Shown here: piece by piece, positions 1 to 5,236 of the stretch
How positions within the stretch are numbered: the stretch's first letter is position 1
How the letters are laid out: each line of letters opens with the position of its first letter
Assembly: GCA_023412745.1 (NCBI GenBank)
Contig: JAEZBZ010000346.1
Coordinates: forward strand, 1 to 10,834
DNA: 10,834 bases
Reading direction: 5' to 3'
From: Pseudomonadota bacterium
GTDB taxonomy: Bacteria; Pseudomonadota; Alphaproteobacteria; Rhizobiales; Hyphomicrobiaceae
Made by a program: the position numbers and the translations under genes
The notes under the pieces: generated by a model
Database searches by the model: none
Told to the model about the DNA's origin: nothing
Seen by the model: the letters and a program-made list of their open reading frames with translations, nothing else

Positions 1-839
1 GCTTCGCCGGCCTCGATCTCGCGATCCGACCGCGTGATCACTTCCGCCACGTCGCCTGATACGAAGCGCCGGATGTCCCTGGCGGCGGTTTGGGCGCGAA
101 TGGCAAACTGCAGCGTGCCTTGCGCCCGGCGAATGGCCAACGCGAGCAGAACCGTGACCATAAGCACGGTAATGATTTTGTCGAACTCGGCGCCGATCAG
201 AATGCGGTTGTCGGAAATGTAGCTGACGAAGTTGCGCGTGATCGTGCCCGGTGCGCTTTCCGTGATGGCCAGAGCCACCAGACCAGCCCAGCCAACGGCC
301 GCGGTCGCACCCGCCGCCAGCACGTAGCGATAGTCGAAGCGCAGCGCGCGCATGGCGATGATGGCGAAGAAGTAGACGAAGGTCGGCACCTTTAGCGAAA
401 AGGCCGGTGGCTGGCCGTAGTCGTCGTGGAACGACCAAATCAGCCACAGCAGCAGGCCAATATCGGCGATGATCGACGTCAGAAGCAGCCAGCCCGGTAG
501 GCGCCCGCGATAGGCGAGCACCAGGCGGATAGCGGTGAAGACAAAGTAGGCGGACAGGACGACTGGCACGGGATCACTGGGCATGCGCGGTGGAGCATCG
601 GCCGGCCGCGGCGCGATGATGTAGAGCGCGGACAGGATGAGCACCAGGCCGAGCTGCGCCCAACCGATCAATCGCTCGCTGCGGTCGTCGTGCTCGCGGA
701 TCATTTCGCTGACGCGCGTAGGCAAAGCCTGGGTTGTGCTTGAGACGGCTGACGCGGGAAAAAGCGGCCCGAAGCCGGACGGGGAAAAGCCTGCGATACC
801 GCGATACTTCGGGACCAGTACACGCATGATCTGCAACAT
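1..839 (-). CDS. Membrane-bound adenylate/guanylate cyclase, N-terminal part (cut by window edge)
   Basis: An open frame of 279 codons runs leftward from ATG 839 off the window edge. It has about six hydrophobic segments (near residues 57-77, 89-110, 117-137, 152-167, 172-192, 221-237). These are followed by a basic, soluble linker ending RFVSGDVAEVITRSDREIEA. The stretches LTSIIADIGLLLWLIWSFH, RALRFDYRYVLAAG and ILIGAEFDKI are, from memory, typical of the membrane module ahead of class III nucleotide cyclase domains in alphaproteobacteria. The catalytic domain would lie beyond position 1 and is not seen, so cyclase activity is inference. It would make cAMP or cGMP from the inner membrane. 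The start is uncertain: ATG 839, 827 and 704 (beginning MIREHDDRSERL) are in frame, none has a strong Shine-Dalgarno, and homologues may begin at 704. Alternative: another signalling output (kinase, diguanylate cyclase) on the same membrane domain. Confidence 0.62.
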   Translation of the reverse strand, partial: MLQIMRVLVPKYRGIAGFSPSGFGPLFPASAVSSTTQALPTRVSEMIREHDDRSERLIGWAQLGLVLILSALYIIAPRPADAPPRMPSDPVPVVLSAYFVFTAIRLVLAYRGRLPGWLLLTSIIADIGLLLWLIWSFHDDYGQPPAFSLKVPTFVYFFAIIAMRALRFDYRYVLAAGATAAVGWAGLVALAITESAPGTITRNFVSYISDNRILIGAEFDKIITVLMVTVLLALAIRRAQGTLQFAIRAQTAARDIRRFVSGDVAEVITRSDREIEAGE

Positions 840-889
840 GACCGACGTCTCGATGTTAGTGCTGCCGTTTCGTTCGGGCAGCGAAGGTC

Positions 890-917
890 GATGTAAGCCG
901 CCGGAGGCTAGCGTCAA
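890..917 (-). promoter_or_regulatory. Weak candidate promoter for the cyclase gene
   Basis: On the minus strand TTGACG (912-917) is followed after 16 bp by TACATC (890-895). The -35 matches 5 of 6 sigma70 consensus bases but the -10 only 3 of 6. Transcription would start near 883 and give a leader of about 45 nt to ATG 839. This is a pattern match only. Confidence 0.22.
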
Positions 918-932
918 TACGCTCGGCGATAA

Positions 933-958
933 TCACAATTCGGGTCAAGTCATTGTGA
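933..958. repeat. 7-bp inverted repeat TCACAAT/ATTGTGA upstream of the cyclase gene
   Basis: TCACAAT (933-939) and ATTGTGA (952-958) are exact inverted copies separated by 12 bp, in the 220-bp gap between the cyclase and sulfatase-family genes. The arms carry TCACA and TGTGA in everted order, the reverse of a CRP/FNR site (TGTGA-N6-TCACA), so it should not be called a CRP site. It lies about 95-120 bp upstream of ATG 839 and just upstream of the weak promoter. It may be an operator or chance. Confidence 0.35.
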
Positions 959-1059
959 CAGCGCCTGTCGTGCAAGCCTGCTGGCAAAGGTACGCGCCTC
1001 GCTGCGATCGGTTTCGCGGGCGGCCTGGATGACGGTGCGACTTGGCCGCGCAATTATAC

Positions 1060-2784
1060 CTATCGCGCCTGGACGAGACCCGAGTCGATCAAGCGGCGAT
1101 GGAAACGCAGGATCTCACCGCGGTCCTTGCAACTGTAATAACGCCCTTGGCAGACTTGTAGCAGGCGCTGTCTTTCCCGATAGGCATCCGACAAAGGCAG
1201 CCCTGCTGCTTCCAGGATGAGGGTTCCCAGATACGGTACATCGACGACGTCCTGCTGGGGAAGATCCGGCGGGCGGTATTTGATGCCGTCGACGGCGAAG
1301 TAGGTGAGAAAGCCGGGGGAGTCGATATCGAGGTGGACGTCCTCTGCTTCGGTCCGTTCATGGAAACCGAGCAGCGTGCGCGTCGCCATGGGGTGATGGT
1401 CACCGTAGTGGACGATCAGGAAGCGCTGATCAGGAAAGCGGCGCTGCAACTCCGCCTTCAGATAGGTGTAGTCCATGCTGGCGATCGCCAGCCGGCGCAA
1501 GTATTCGTGCATCTCCGGATGCGTACCTGGCGCGCCGCCGGCCACCTCCATCTCCGGGCTGAACTTGATCGAATACGGCCAGTGGGTCGCCATCGTCTGG
1601 ACGAACGTGAACAGCGGTTGAGGGCCTTTGGCGAAATGGCGCTCCATCTCGTTCAGGGCGTTGTCGTAATAGAAGCGATCGCGTTCGTTGACGACCTTGG
1701 CGCGCTGGTCCTTGGCGTCGAAGATCTCCTTGAGGCCGATCGCGGTGTAAAAGCGGTCATTGGACACGAAGTTGCGCAGCATCGGGTAGAAGACGACGTT
1801 GCGATAGCCGCATCGCGCCAGCGTTTGCGGCAGCGTATCGTGCACGCGCCCGGCCATGAGCAACTGCACGAACGAGCGCATGCTGCCGAACGAATACGTC
1901 GAAACGCCAGCCAGCAGCGAAAATTCCGTCAGCCAGGATGCACCGCCATAGGTTTCGACCCGCATCTTGTGCAGATGATTGTCGTGCGAGCGGAAGAATG
2001 GATCGAGGCTGCGGTCGTAGGTGAGCTGCGGGAAATGGCTCGGCGGCACCACCGACTCCTGGTGGATCAGGATAATGTGCGGGGGCGCCGTCGCCGGATG
2101 GCAAGTTGTTGGAATGCGAAACGCGGGCCCGGGCGCACGCAACGCGGCCTCAAGCAATTGACCACGCCATAGCGCGTCGAATGTTTCAGGCAGAGACGAA
2201 AAGAAATACGTCAGATACTGACCAGCGTAGGCGAACTCCGTATGACGCCGCTCGCCTTTGGCGGTGAGTGCTCCTGTGGCGATTGTGAAGAAGACGGCGG
2301 TGGCCATCGCAGCGATGTTGCGGGGGGCGCGGCTACCGTCGATGCGGTACGTGATCCATCCGATCAGAAGCGCGCTGATGAGCGCGGCAGCAACAATCAG
2401 CACATCGCGGCGATAGTCTTCCCATAGATAGCTCACGGTCGACCAGGAACTCAGGTAGAAGATGAGGTCATAGGCATGCATGACCATGTTCATCTTCGTG
2501 AGCTTGATGCTGGAGCCAAGCAGGACAAGCAGCGCCAGCGCCGTCACAGCCACGGCGGAGAACATCACCCTACGCGTGATCAGGATGAGGACCGAAGCCA
2601 TCGCCATGCATGCGGCCAGCGTAAAGATCGAGGTCGTCGCGCCGCCTTCCGTGCCCCAGCGGTAGCTGATCATGCCGAGCAGAAGAACCAGCGCCACCGC
2701 ATAAGCAGTGCCGGGCCGAAGTTCTCCGAGACTGAGACGGGATCGTGCGGTGGTTATAAGACCGCCCGCAGTTTGATCGGTCAT
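1060..2784 (-). CDS. Inner-membrane sulfatase/LTA synthase-like protein (alkaline phosphatase superfamily)
   Basis: A 574-residue protein with five probable membrane helices (about 27-40, 51-70, 74-92, 128-146, 156-174) and a periplasmic sulfatase-fold domain from about 235 to the end. Visible active-site landmarks are HIILIHQES (236-244, metal-binding Glu243), YGGASWLTEF (279-288), MATHWPY (398-404, His401) and HYGDHHP (459-465, metal ligands Asp462 and His463). The layout of five TMs plus a periplasmic catalytic domain matches LtaS-type phosphoglycerol transferases and phosphoethanolamine transferases. These move a phospholipid headgroup onto an envelope glycan or lipid. By comparison with LtaS GKTSDSEF, the nucleophile position here is Ser283 (GAS) rather than Thr. 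The substrate cannot be told from sequence. Start ATG 2784 is the first in a frame with complete TM1; no strong ribosome site is seen. The gene looks monocistronic, with Pho-like repeats immediately upstream. Confidence 0.85.
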   Translation of the reverse strand: MTDQTAGGLITTARSRLSLGELRPGTAYAVALVLLLGMISYRWGTEGGATTSIFTLAACMAMASVLILITRRVMFSAVAVTALALLVLLGSSIKLTKMNMVMHAYDLIFYLSSWSTVSYLWEDYRRDVLIVAAALISALLIGWITYRIDGSRAPRNIAAMATAVFFTIATGALTAKGERRHTEFAYAGQYLTYFFSSLPETFDALWRGQLLEAALRAPGPAFRIPTTCHPATAPPHIILIHQESVVPPSHFPQLTYDRSLDPFFRSHDNHLHKMRVETYGGASWLTEFSLLAGVSTYSFGSMRSFVQLLMAGRVHDTLPQTLARCGYRNVVFYPMLRNFVSNDRFYTAIGLKEIFDAKDQRAKVVNERDRFYYDNALNEMERHFAKGPQPLFTFVQTMATHWPYSIKFSPEMEVAGGAPGTHPEMHEYLRRLAIASMDYTYLKAELQRRFPDQRFLIVHYGDHHPMATRTLLGFHERTEAEDVHLDIDSPGFLTYFAVDGIKYRPPDLPQQDVVDVPYLGTLILEAAGLPLSDAYRERQRLLQVCQGRYYSCKDRGEILRFHRRLIDSGLVQAR

Positions 2785-2793
2785 GGCCTGACG

Positions 2794-2822
2794 ATGTCAA
2801 TGGACTGTCATGAAACTGTCGT
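2794..2822 (+). promoter_or_regulatory. Pho-box-like tandem site, three half-sites at 11-bp period
   Basis: Three heptamers stand exactly 11 bp apart: ATGTCAA (2794-2800), CTGTCAT (2805-2811) and CTGTCGT (2816-2822). The last two with their GAAA spacer closely match the PhoB box, whose consensus is two CTGTCAT-type direct repeats 11 bp apart. The site begins 10 bp upstream of the ATG of the sulfatase-family gene, but the repeat orientation points rightward, away from that gene. Binding could therefore block leftward transcription or activate a rightward transcript. Another OmpR-family regulator could also use such a site. PhoB control of a headgroup transferase would make sense under phosphate limitation; this is inference. 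Confidence 0.5.
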
Positions 2823-2827
2823 CAACA

Positions 2828-2855
2828 ACCATAGCCGTTTGATGGCGGATGACAA
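2828..2855 (-). promoter_or_regulatory. Candidate promoter for the sulfatase-family gene
   Basis: On the minus strand TTGTCA (2850-2855) is followed after 16 bp by TATGGT (2828-2833); they match sigma70 consensus at 5 of 6 and 4 of 6 positions. Transcription would begin near 2821, inside the TGTC repeat array, so a protein bound there would sit on the start site. Pattern match only. Confidence 0.3.
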
Positions 2856-3091
2856 ATAACCCTGGCTGAATATGGTGTCTTATTGTCTTATATCGGACAT
2901 GGGGGCGGGTGGCGTAAGGCCCGGAGTCACGAAAATTCGCAGCCAACGGATGGATCAATCCGGGCAAATGCGTCTTGCGTGGCGGGGAGGCCGGGCGCGG
3001 TTAGGGGTGCGGGCGGGTGATGGTCCGGAGCCATTGAAAGCGCGCGGATCGCAATCCGGGCGAACGGGCTTGGCTGACAGCAGCGAACCAC

Positions 3092-3112
3092 AAAAAAGCG
3101 CATCGCTTTTTT
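3092..3112. terminator. Symmetrical intrinsic terminator (A6GCG / CGCT6)
   Basis: AAAAAAGCG (3092-3100) and CGCTTTTTT (3104-3112) form a perfect 9-bp inverted repeat with a 3-nt loop. The T run follows the GC core on both strands, so it can work in either direction. It lies 45 bp beyond the stop of the leftward 54-codon gene, its most likely user. The GC core is only 3 bp, so efficiency may be modest. Confidence 0.55.
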
Positions 3113-3157
3113 CTTGCGACGCGCCAATTCGCGCTGGAAGCTGGGGATAGGGCTATC

Positions 3158-3322
3158 TCAGCAAAAGTATCCGCTCCGATAGCCTTCATACCACCGGACG
3201 CATTTGCGTTCGGTCGCGCGCTCCGTCGTCACAGGGAGCTTTTCGTTTCTCGTGTCCAATTCCAACAGGCGACGCGTGTCGACTTCCGCCTGCGCGGTCG
3301 GGACCTGAGACTTGTTATTCAT
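3158..3322 (-). CDS. Small hypothetical protein, 54 residues
   Basis: A short frame from ATG 3322 to TGA 3158 encodes 54 residues, beginning MNNKSQVPTAQAEVDTRRLL and ending in KCVRWYEGYRSGYFC. AAAGG (3329-3333) is a good ribosome site with a 6-nt spacer. The protein is soluble and charged in its first 38 residues. Its tail is aromatic and Tyr/Arg-rich, with Cys41 and a C-terminal Cys54 that could pair or bind metal. No family is recognised. It lies 134 bp downstream of the 25-codon gene in the same direction, and an intrinsic terminator follows 45 bp after its stop. The context of ribosome site, terminator and non-random composition supports a real gene, but the length makes chance possible. 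Confidence 0.5.
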   Translation of the reverse strand: MNNKSQVPTAQAEVDTRRLLELDTRNEKLPVTTERATERKCVRWYEGYRSGYFC

Positions 3323-3456
3323 GATAGACCTTTATACCTCGATCTGATGTTCACCGAGACAACGCCTTTGATCGTGGTTCGTTCCTGGGCCAGCCAAGGC
3401 GTTCAGCCGCACCTGCGCCAGGAAGAGGGATCGCGAGCCTTTCCGCAGCGCCGGGG

Positions 3457-3534
3457 TCACATGAAGCCGAAGAGATAGAGCAGCAGGATGACCGACAGGG
3501 GAACTCCAGCGGCCCACAAAACGACGCCCTTCAT
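3457..3534 (-). CDS. Tiny single-span membrane protein, 25 residues
   Basis: ATG 3534 to TGA 3457 encodes 25 residues that are almost one hydrophobic helix: MKGVVLW, then AAGVPLSVILLLYLFGFM. GGGAGG (3540-3545) lies 5 nt before the start, a near-perfect Shine-Dalgarno that decides this start over the longer frame running up to 3738. That upstream extension has no such signal and reads as random. The pattern of one N-terminal Lys, a W-x-x-G-V-P turn and a LLYLFGF end resembles tiny inner-membrane proteins I recall as frequent in Rhizobiales, but no function is known to me. It could modulate a membrane complex, as other single-span miniproteins do; that is inference. The next gene leftward is the 54-codon frame. 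Confidence 0.65.
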   Translation of the reverse strand: MKGVVLWAAGVPLSVILLLYLFGFM

Positions 3535-4017
3535 TACATCCTCCCGATTGACGTTATGATCATCGCAGCAGGCAACCACACCAACGAACGGCCGCGCCGG
3601 GCGCGTGAAATGATCGAACAAATAACGCAGCGAGCAGGCGGGGGGTTCCTTCCCGGGACGATGGGGCAAGGCATGGCTTCCTGATGCCGGAGTAGCGATA
3701 TTTGTGTGCGGGTGCGAAAGTTGCGCTGCAATATTCAAAGATCGCGATGTTTATTTTGAAGACAGCCGAGTTTGAACAAGTGATTTTCGTTTTGCGGGAA
3801 ATTTTTTTGTCCCGGGAGATTTCAATTCCGGAATGCGTTTTTTGAGATAATTCGTCCCATTTTTCTCCTTGTTTTAAAGGCGCAAATTCTCTTATCCCGG
3901 CAACGGGCGGATGGATTTTTTGCCGATCAGGCATTCATTTCCGGCGAAATTTCGAGCAATCCGGCGATTGACATCGTCGCGCCACGTGCAACTGTTAGCC
4001 GGATCAGTGTGCAGCAT
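3535..4017. other. AT-rich intergenic region, no clear gene
   Basis: Between the leftward 25-codon gene and the rightward tctC operon lies a divergent control region. From about 3730 to 3950 it is clearly AT-rich against GC-rich surroundings, with runs of seven T and several A/T tracts. It includes a perfect TTGACA (3968-3973) with no matching -10 at normal spacing, and a 5-bp hairpin with a T-rich loop (CGGGA 3795-3799, TCCCG 3810-3814). The only frame with a good ribosome site is a 12-codon one (3822-3860). The longer frame 3560-3934 leftward is not protein-like. Confidence 0.6.
3822..3860 (-). CDS. Possible 12-codon leader peptide
   Basis: ATG 3860 reads MGRIISKNAFRN and stops at TGA 3822. 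AAGGAG (3865-3870), a full Shine-Dalgarno, sits 4 nt before it inside AT-rich DNA, which is unusual for chance in this window. It points toward the 25-codon gene 290 bp away and is followed by a 5-bp hairpin (3795-3814). It may be a leader peptide, the start of a decayed gene, or chance. No codon bias of the attenuator type (runs of one amino acid) is seen. Confidence 0.22.
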   Translation of the reverse strand: MGRIISKNAFRN

Positions 4018-4020
4018 AAT
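4015..4020 (+). promoter_or_regulatory. Candidate -10 element of the tctCBA promoter
   Basis: CATAAT at 4015-4020 matches the sigma70 -10 consensus at 5 of 6 positions. A 17-bp spacer puts CTGTTA (3992-3997, 3 of 6) at -35, so the promoter would be weak or activator-dependent. Its last 3 bp overlap the GntR-type operator, the geometry expected of a repressor site. The leader to ATG 4178 would be about 150 nt. A second -10-like TAGAAT (4098-4103) has no -35. Confidence 0.35.
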
Positions 4021-4034
4021 TGGTCTGACCAATT
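4018..4034. promoter_or_regulatory. GntR (FadR-subfamily, PdhR/LldR-type) operator
   Basis: AATTGGTCTGACCAATT is a perfect 17-bp palindrome centred on T4026. It has the TGGT-N3-ACCA core and AATT flanks of the PdhR box (known form ATTGGT-N3-ACCAAT) and of lactate-type LldR operators. It overlaps the 3' end of the candidate -10 ahead of tctC, which suggests repression relieved by a carboxylate ligand such as pyruvate, lactate or a dicarboxylate. The regulator gene is not in this window. A looser outer dyad, CAGTG (4005-4009) and CACTG (4041-4045), is nearly concentric. Confidence 0.65.
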
Positions 4035-4177
4035 CGGTTCCACTGTGCTGACGCCAATAAGAATGCGGGGCGTGAAGCAACATAAAGTCGTGCCTCTTAG
4101 AATAAGGGGCGTCTCAAGCCGGATCAGTGCGGCTCGACAATCCAGCCGCGGATTACCGGCATCGGCTGGAGGAAACA

Positions 4178-5146
4178 ATGACCCGACGTTTGGCTGGAGC
4201 ATTCGCAATCGCTCTAGGGGCAGCAACCGTGGCGCTCGCGGTGGCTCCACCTGCAGCGATTGCACAGGACAAGTATCCCACAAGACCTATCGAGTTCGTG
4301 GTGCCATGGGGGCCTGGCGGTGGCGCGGATCAGCTTGCGCGTCTGACGGGAAAATTGCTGGAGCCCGCGCTCGGCACCTCGCTGCCCGTCGTCAATGTCC
4401 CGGGCGCGACCGGTGGTACGGGCATGGCGAAGCTGCTGGCGGCACCGGCAGACGGCTACTCGATGGCGATCTACATCGCAGATAGCCATGCTTTGCTGGC
4501 TGGGCCGGATGCGCGCTGGAAATCGGAGGATATCGTTCCGGTCTCGGTCATGATCCAGGCGCCGTCGTTTTTGTTCGTCGCCGACAACAGCCGCTTCAAA
4601 TCCTGGGCCGACTTCGAGAAGGAAGCCAAGGCGAAGCCGGGCACGCTGAAAGTCGCCACCCTGGGCTTCGGAAGCGTAGACGATTTCACGCTGAAACACC
4701 TGGAAAGCAAAGGCATCAAGATCGTCCAGGTGCCGTTCTCCAAGCCGAGTGAGCGCTACGTTTCCATTCTCGGCGGCCACGCCGATGCGCTCTACGAACA
4801 GGCTGGCGATGTCGGGCAGTTTCTGAAGTCGAAGCAGATGCGGCCATTGATCATCTTCGGCAAGGATCGCCATCCCGCGTTCAAGGATACGCCCAGTTCC
4901 TACGAGCTTGGCTATCAGGTTGCGTTGCCGCAATTCCGCTCGATCGTGGTGCGCGCCGGCACGCCGCCGGAGCGGGTCAAGGCGCTATCGGCTGCGCTGG
5001 CCAAAGTCGCGGGAACGGATGAATTCAAGAAATTCCTGGCCGATCAGTTCGCATCCCCCGACAGCTTTATCGACGCGTCGAAGGCTGGAGGATTTGTGAA
5101 AGAACAACTCGACGACATGAAGAAGTTCGCTGGCGCCAAATCGTAA
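4178..5146 (+). CDS. tctC: TTT-family periplasmic solute-binding protein (TctC/Bug)
   Basis: A 322-residue secreted receptor for the tripartite tricarboxylate transporter encoded by the next two genes. Residues 1-29 form a signal peptide (MTRRLAG, hydrophobic core, cut after PPAAIA). The mature protein opens DKYPTRPIEFVVPWGPGGGADQLAR, with the family's first ligand loop PWGPGGGAD (43-51) and second loop PGATGGTGM (75-83). These hold carboxylate groups, often through bridging waters. Later family landmarks are KPGTLKVATLGFGS (153-166) and the hinge-side ILGGHADALYEQAGDV (197-212). Length is normal for Bug proteins. The start is ATG 4178, chosen for GGAGG (4168-4172) with a 5-nt spacer; the frame stays open upstream to a GTG at 4127 but that part has no signal-peptide character. 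The substrate is not predictable; di- or tricarboxylates or aromatic acids are usual. Confidence 0.93.
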   Translation: MTRRLAGAFAIALGAATVALAVAPPAAIAQDKYPTRPIEFVVPWGPGGGADQLARLTGKLLEPALGTSLPVVNVPGATGGTGMAKLLAAPADGYSMAIYIADSHALLAGPDARWKSEDIVPVSVMIQAPSFLFVADNSRFKSWADFEKEAKAKPGTLKVATLGFGSVDDFTLKHLESKGIKIVQVPFSKPSERYVSILGGHADALYEQAGDVGQFLKSKQMRPLIIFGKDRHPAFKDTPSSYELGYQVALPQFRSIVVRAGTPPERVKALSAALAKVAGTDEFKKFLADQFASPDSFIDASKAGGFVKEQLDDMKKFAGAKS

Positions 5147-5170
5147 TCCAGCGCGTCCCCGCACGAAAAT

Positions 5171-5202
5171 CGGGTGGCTGCATGTTCGTGGCTAGCCACC
5201 CG
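5171..5202 (+). terminator. Intercistronic hairpin after tctC
   Basis: CGGGTGGCT (5171-5179) pairs with AGCCACCCG (5194-5202): a perfect 9-bp, GC-rich stem with a 14-nt loop, 24 bp after the tctC stop. A nested alternative stem GTGGCT/AGCCAC (5188-5199) competes. No U-run follows, so it is more likely a partial terminator or a 3' stabiliser that lets the receptor be made in excess over the membrane subunits, as is common in binding-protein transporter operons. Confidence 0.55.
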
Positions 5203-5236
5203 GTCCTATGACGACAACGTCTTCGAGACATGGCAA

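Larger units (their letters stand above)
2785..3157. other. Intergenic region with Pho-like repeats and a terminator, no convincing gene
   Basis: This 373-bp stretch lies between the sulfatase-family gene and the 54-codon gene, both leftward. It holds the 11-bp-period TGTC repeats (2794-2822), a possible leftward promoter (2828-2855) and a symmetrical A6GCG/CGCT6 hairpin (3092-3112). Open frames here on either strand (for example 2872-3150 rightward and 2927-3127 leftward) are rich in Arg, Gly and Pro, lack ribosome sites and look like GC-rich shadow reading. A short RNA running rightward from the repeats to the hairpin is possible but unproven. Confidence 0.6.
3997..4129 (+). repeat. 13-bp direct repeat flanking the tctC control region
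   Basis: AGCCGGATCAGTG occurs exactly at 3997-4009 and 4117-4129, 120 bp apart start to start. The copies bracket the GntR-type operator and the presumed leader of tctC. Between them, AATAAG followed by GGGGCGT also occurs twice in imperfect form (near 4056 and 4101), so the segment may be an old partial duplication. The repeats could be binding sites; nothing further can be said from one copy pair. Confidence 0.5.

Noticed and set aside
933..958. CRP binding site
   Set aside because: Half-sites are in everted order with the wrong spacing (TCACA-N16-TGTGA instead of TGTGA-N6-TCACA).
856..1053. 65-codon leftward open frame between cyclase and sulfatase-family genes
   Set aside because: No ribosome site and random-looking Arg/Pro-rich sequence; it occupies the presumed control region of the cyclase gene.
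1333..2172. 279-codon rightward open frame opposite the sulfatase-family gene
   Set aside because: Arg/His/Val-rich shadow of the real gene, no ribosome site and no domain. The leftward frame has membrane helices and sulfatase motifs.
2872..3150. 92-codon rightward open frame downstream of the Pho-like site
   Set aside because: Gly/Arg/Ser-rich, no ribosome site, and it runs through the terminator hairpin. If anything is transcribed here it is more likely non-coding.
3331..3336. TATAAA as -10 of the 54-codon gene
   Set aside because: Overlaps the ribosome binding site, would leave no leader, and has no -35 at acceptable spacing.
3560..3934. 124-codon leftward open frame across the AT-rich region
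   Set aside because: Composition changes abruptly along its length, no ribosome site, no recognisable fold.
3968..3973. TTGACA as -35 of the tctC promoter
   Set aside because: Perfect hexamer, but no -10-like sequence lies 15-19 bp downstream; the nearest good -10 (4015) is 41 bp away.
4214..4933. 239-codon leftward open frame inside tctC
   Set aside because: Antisense shadow of a well-recognised TctC protein.
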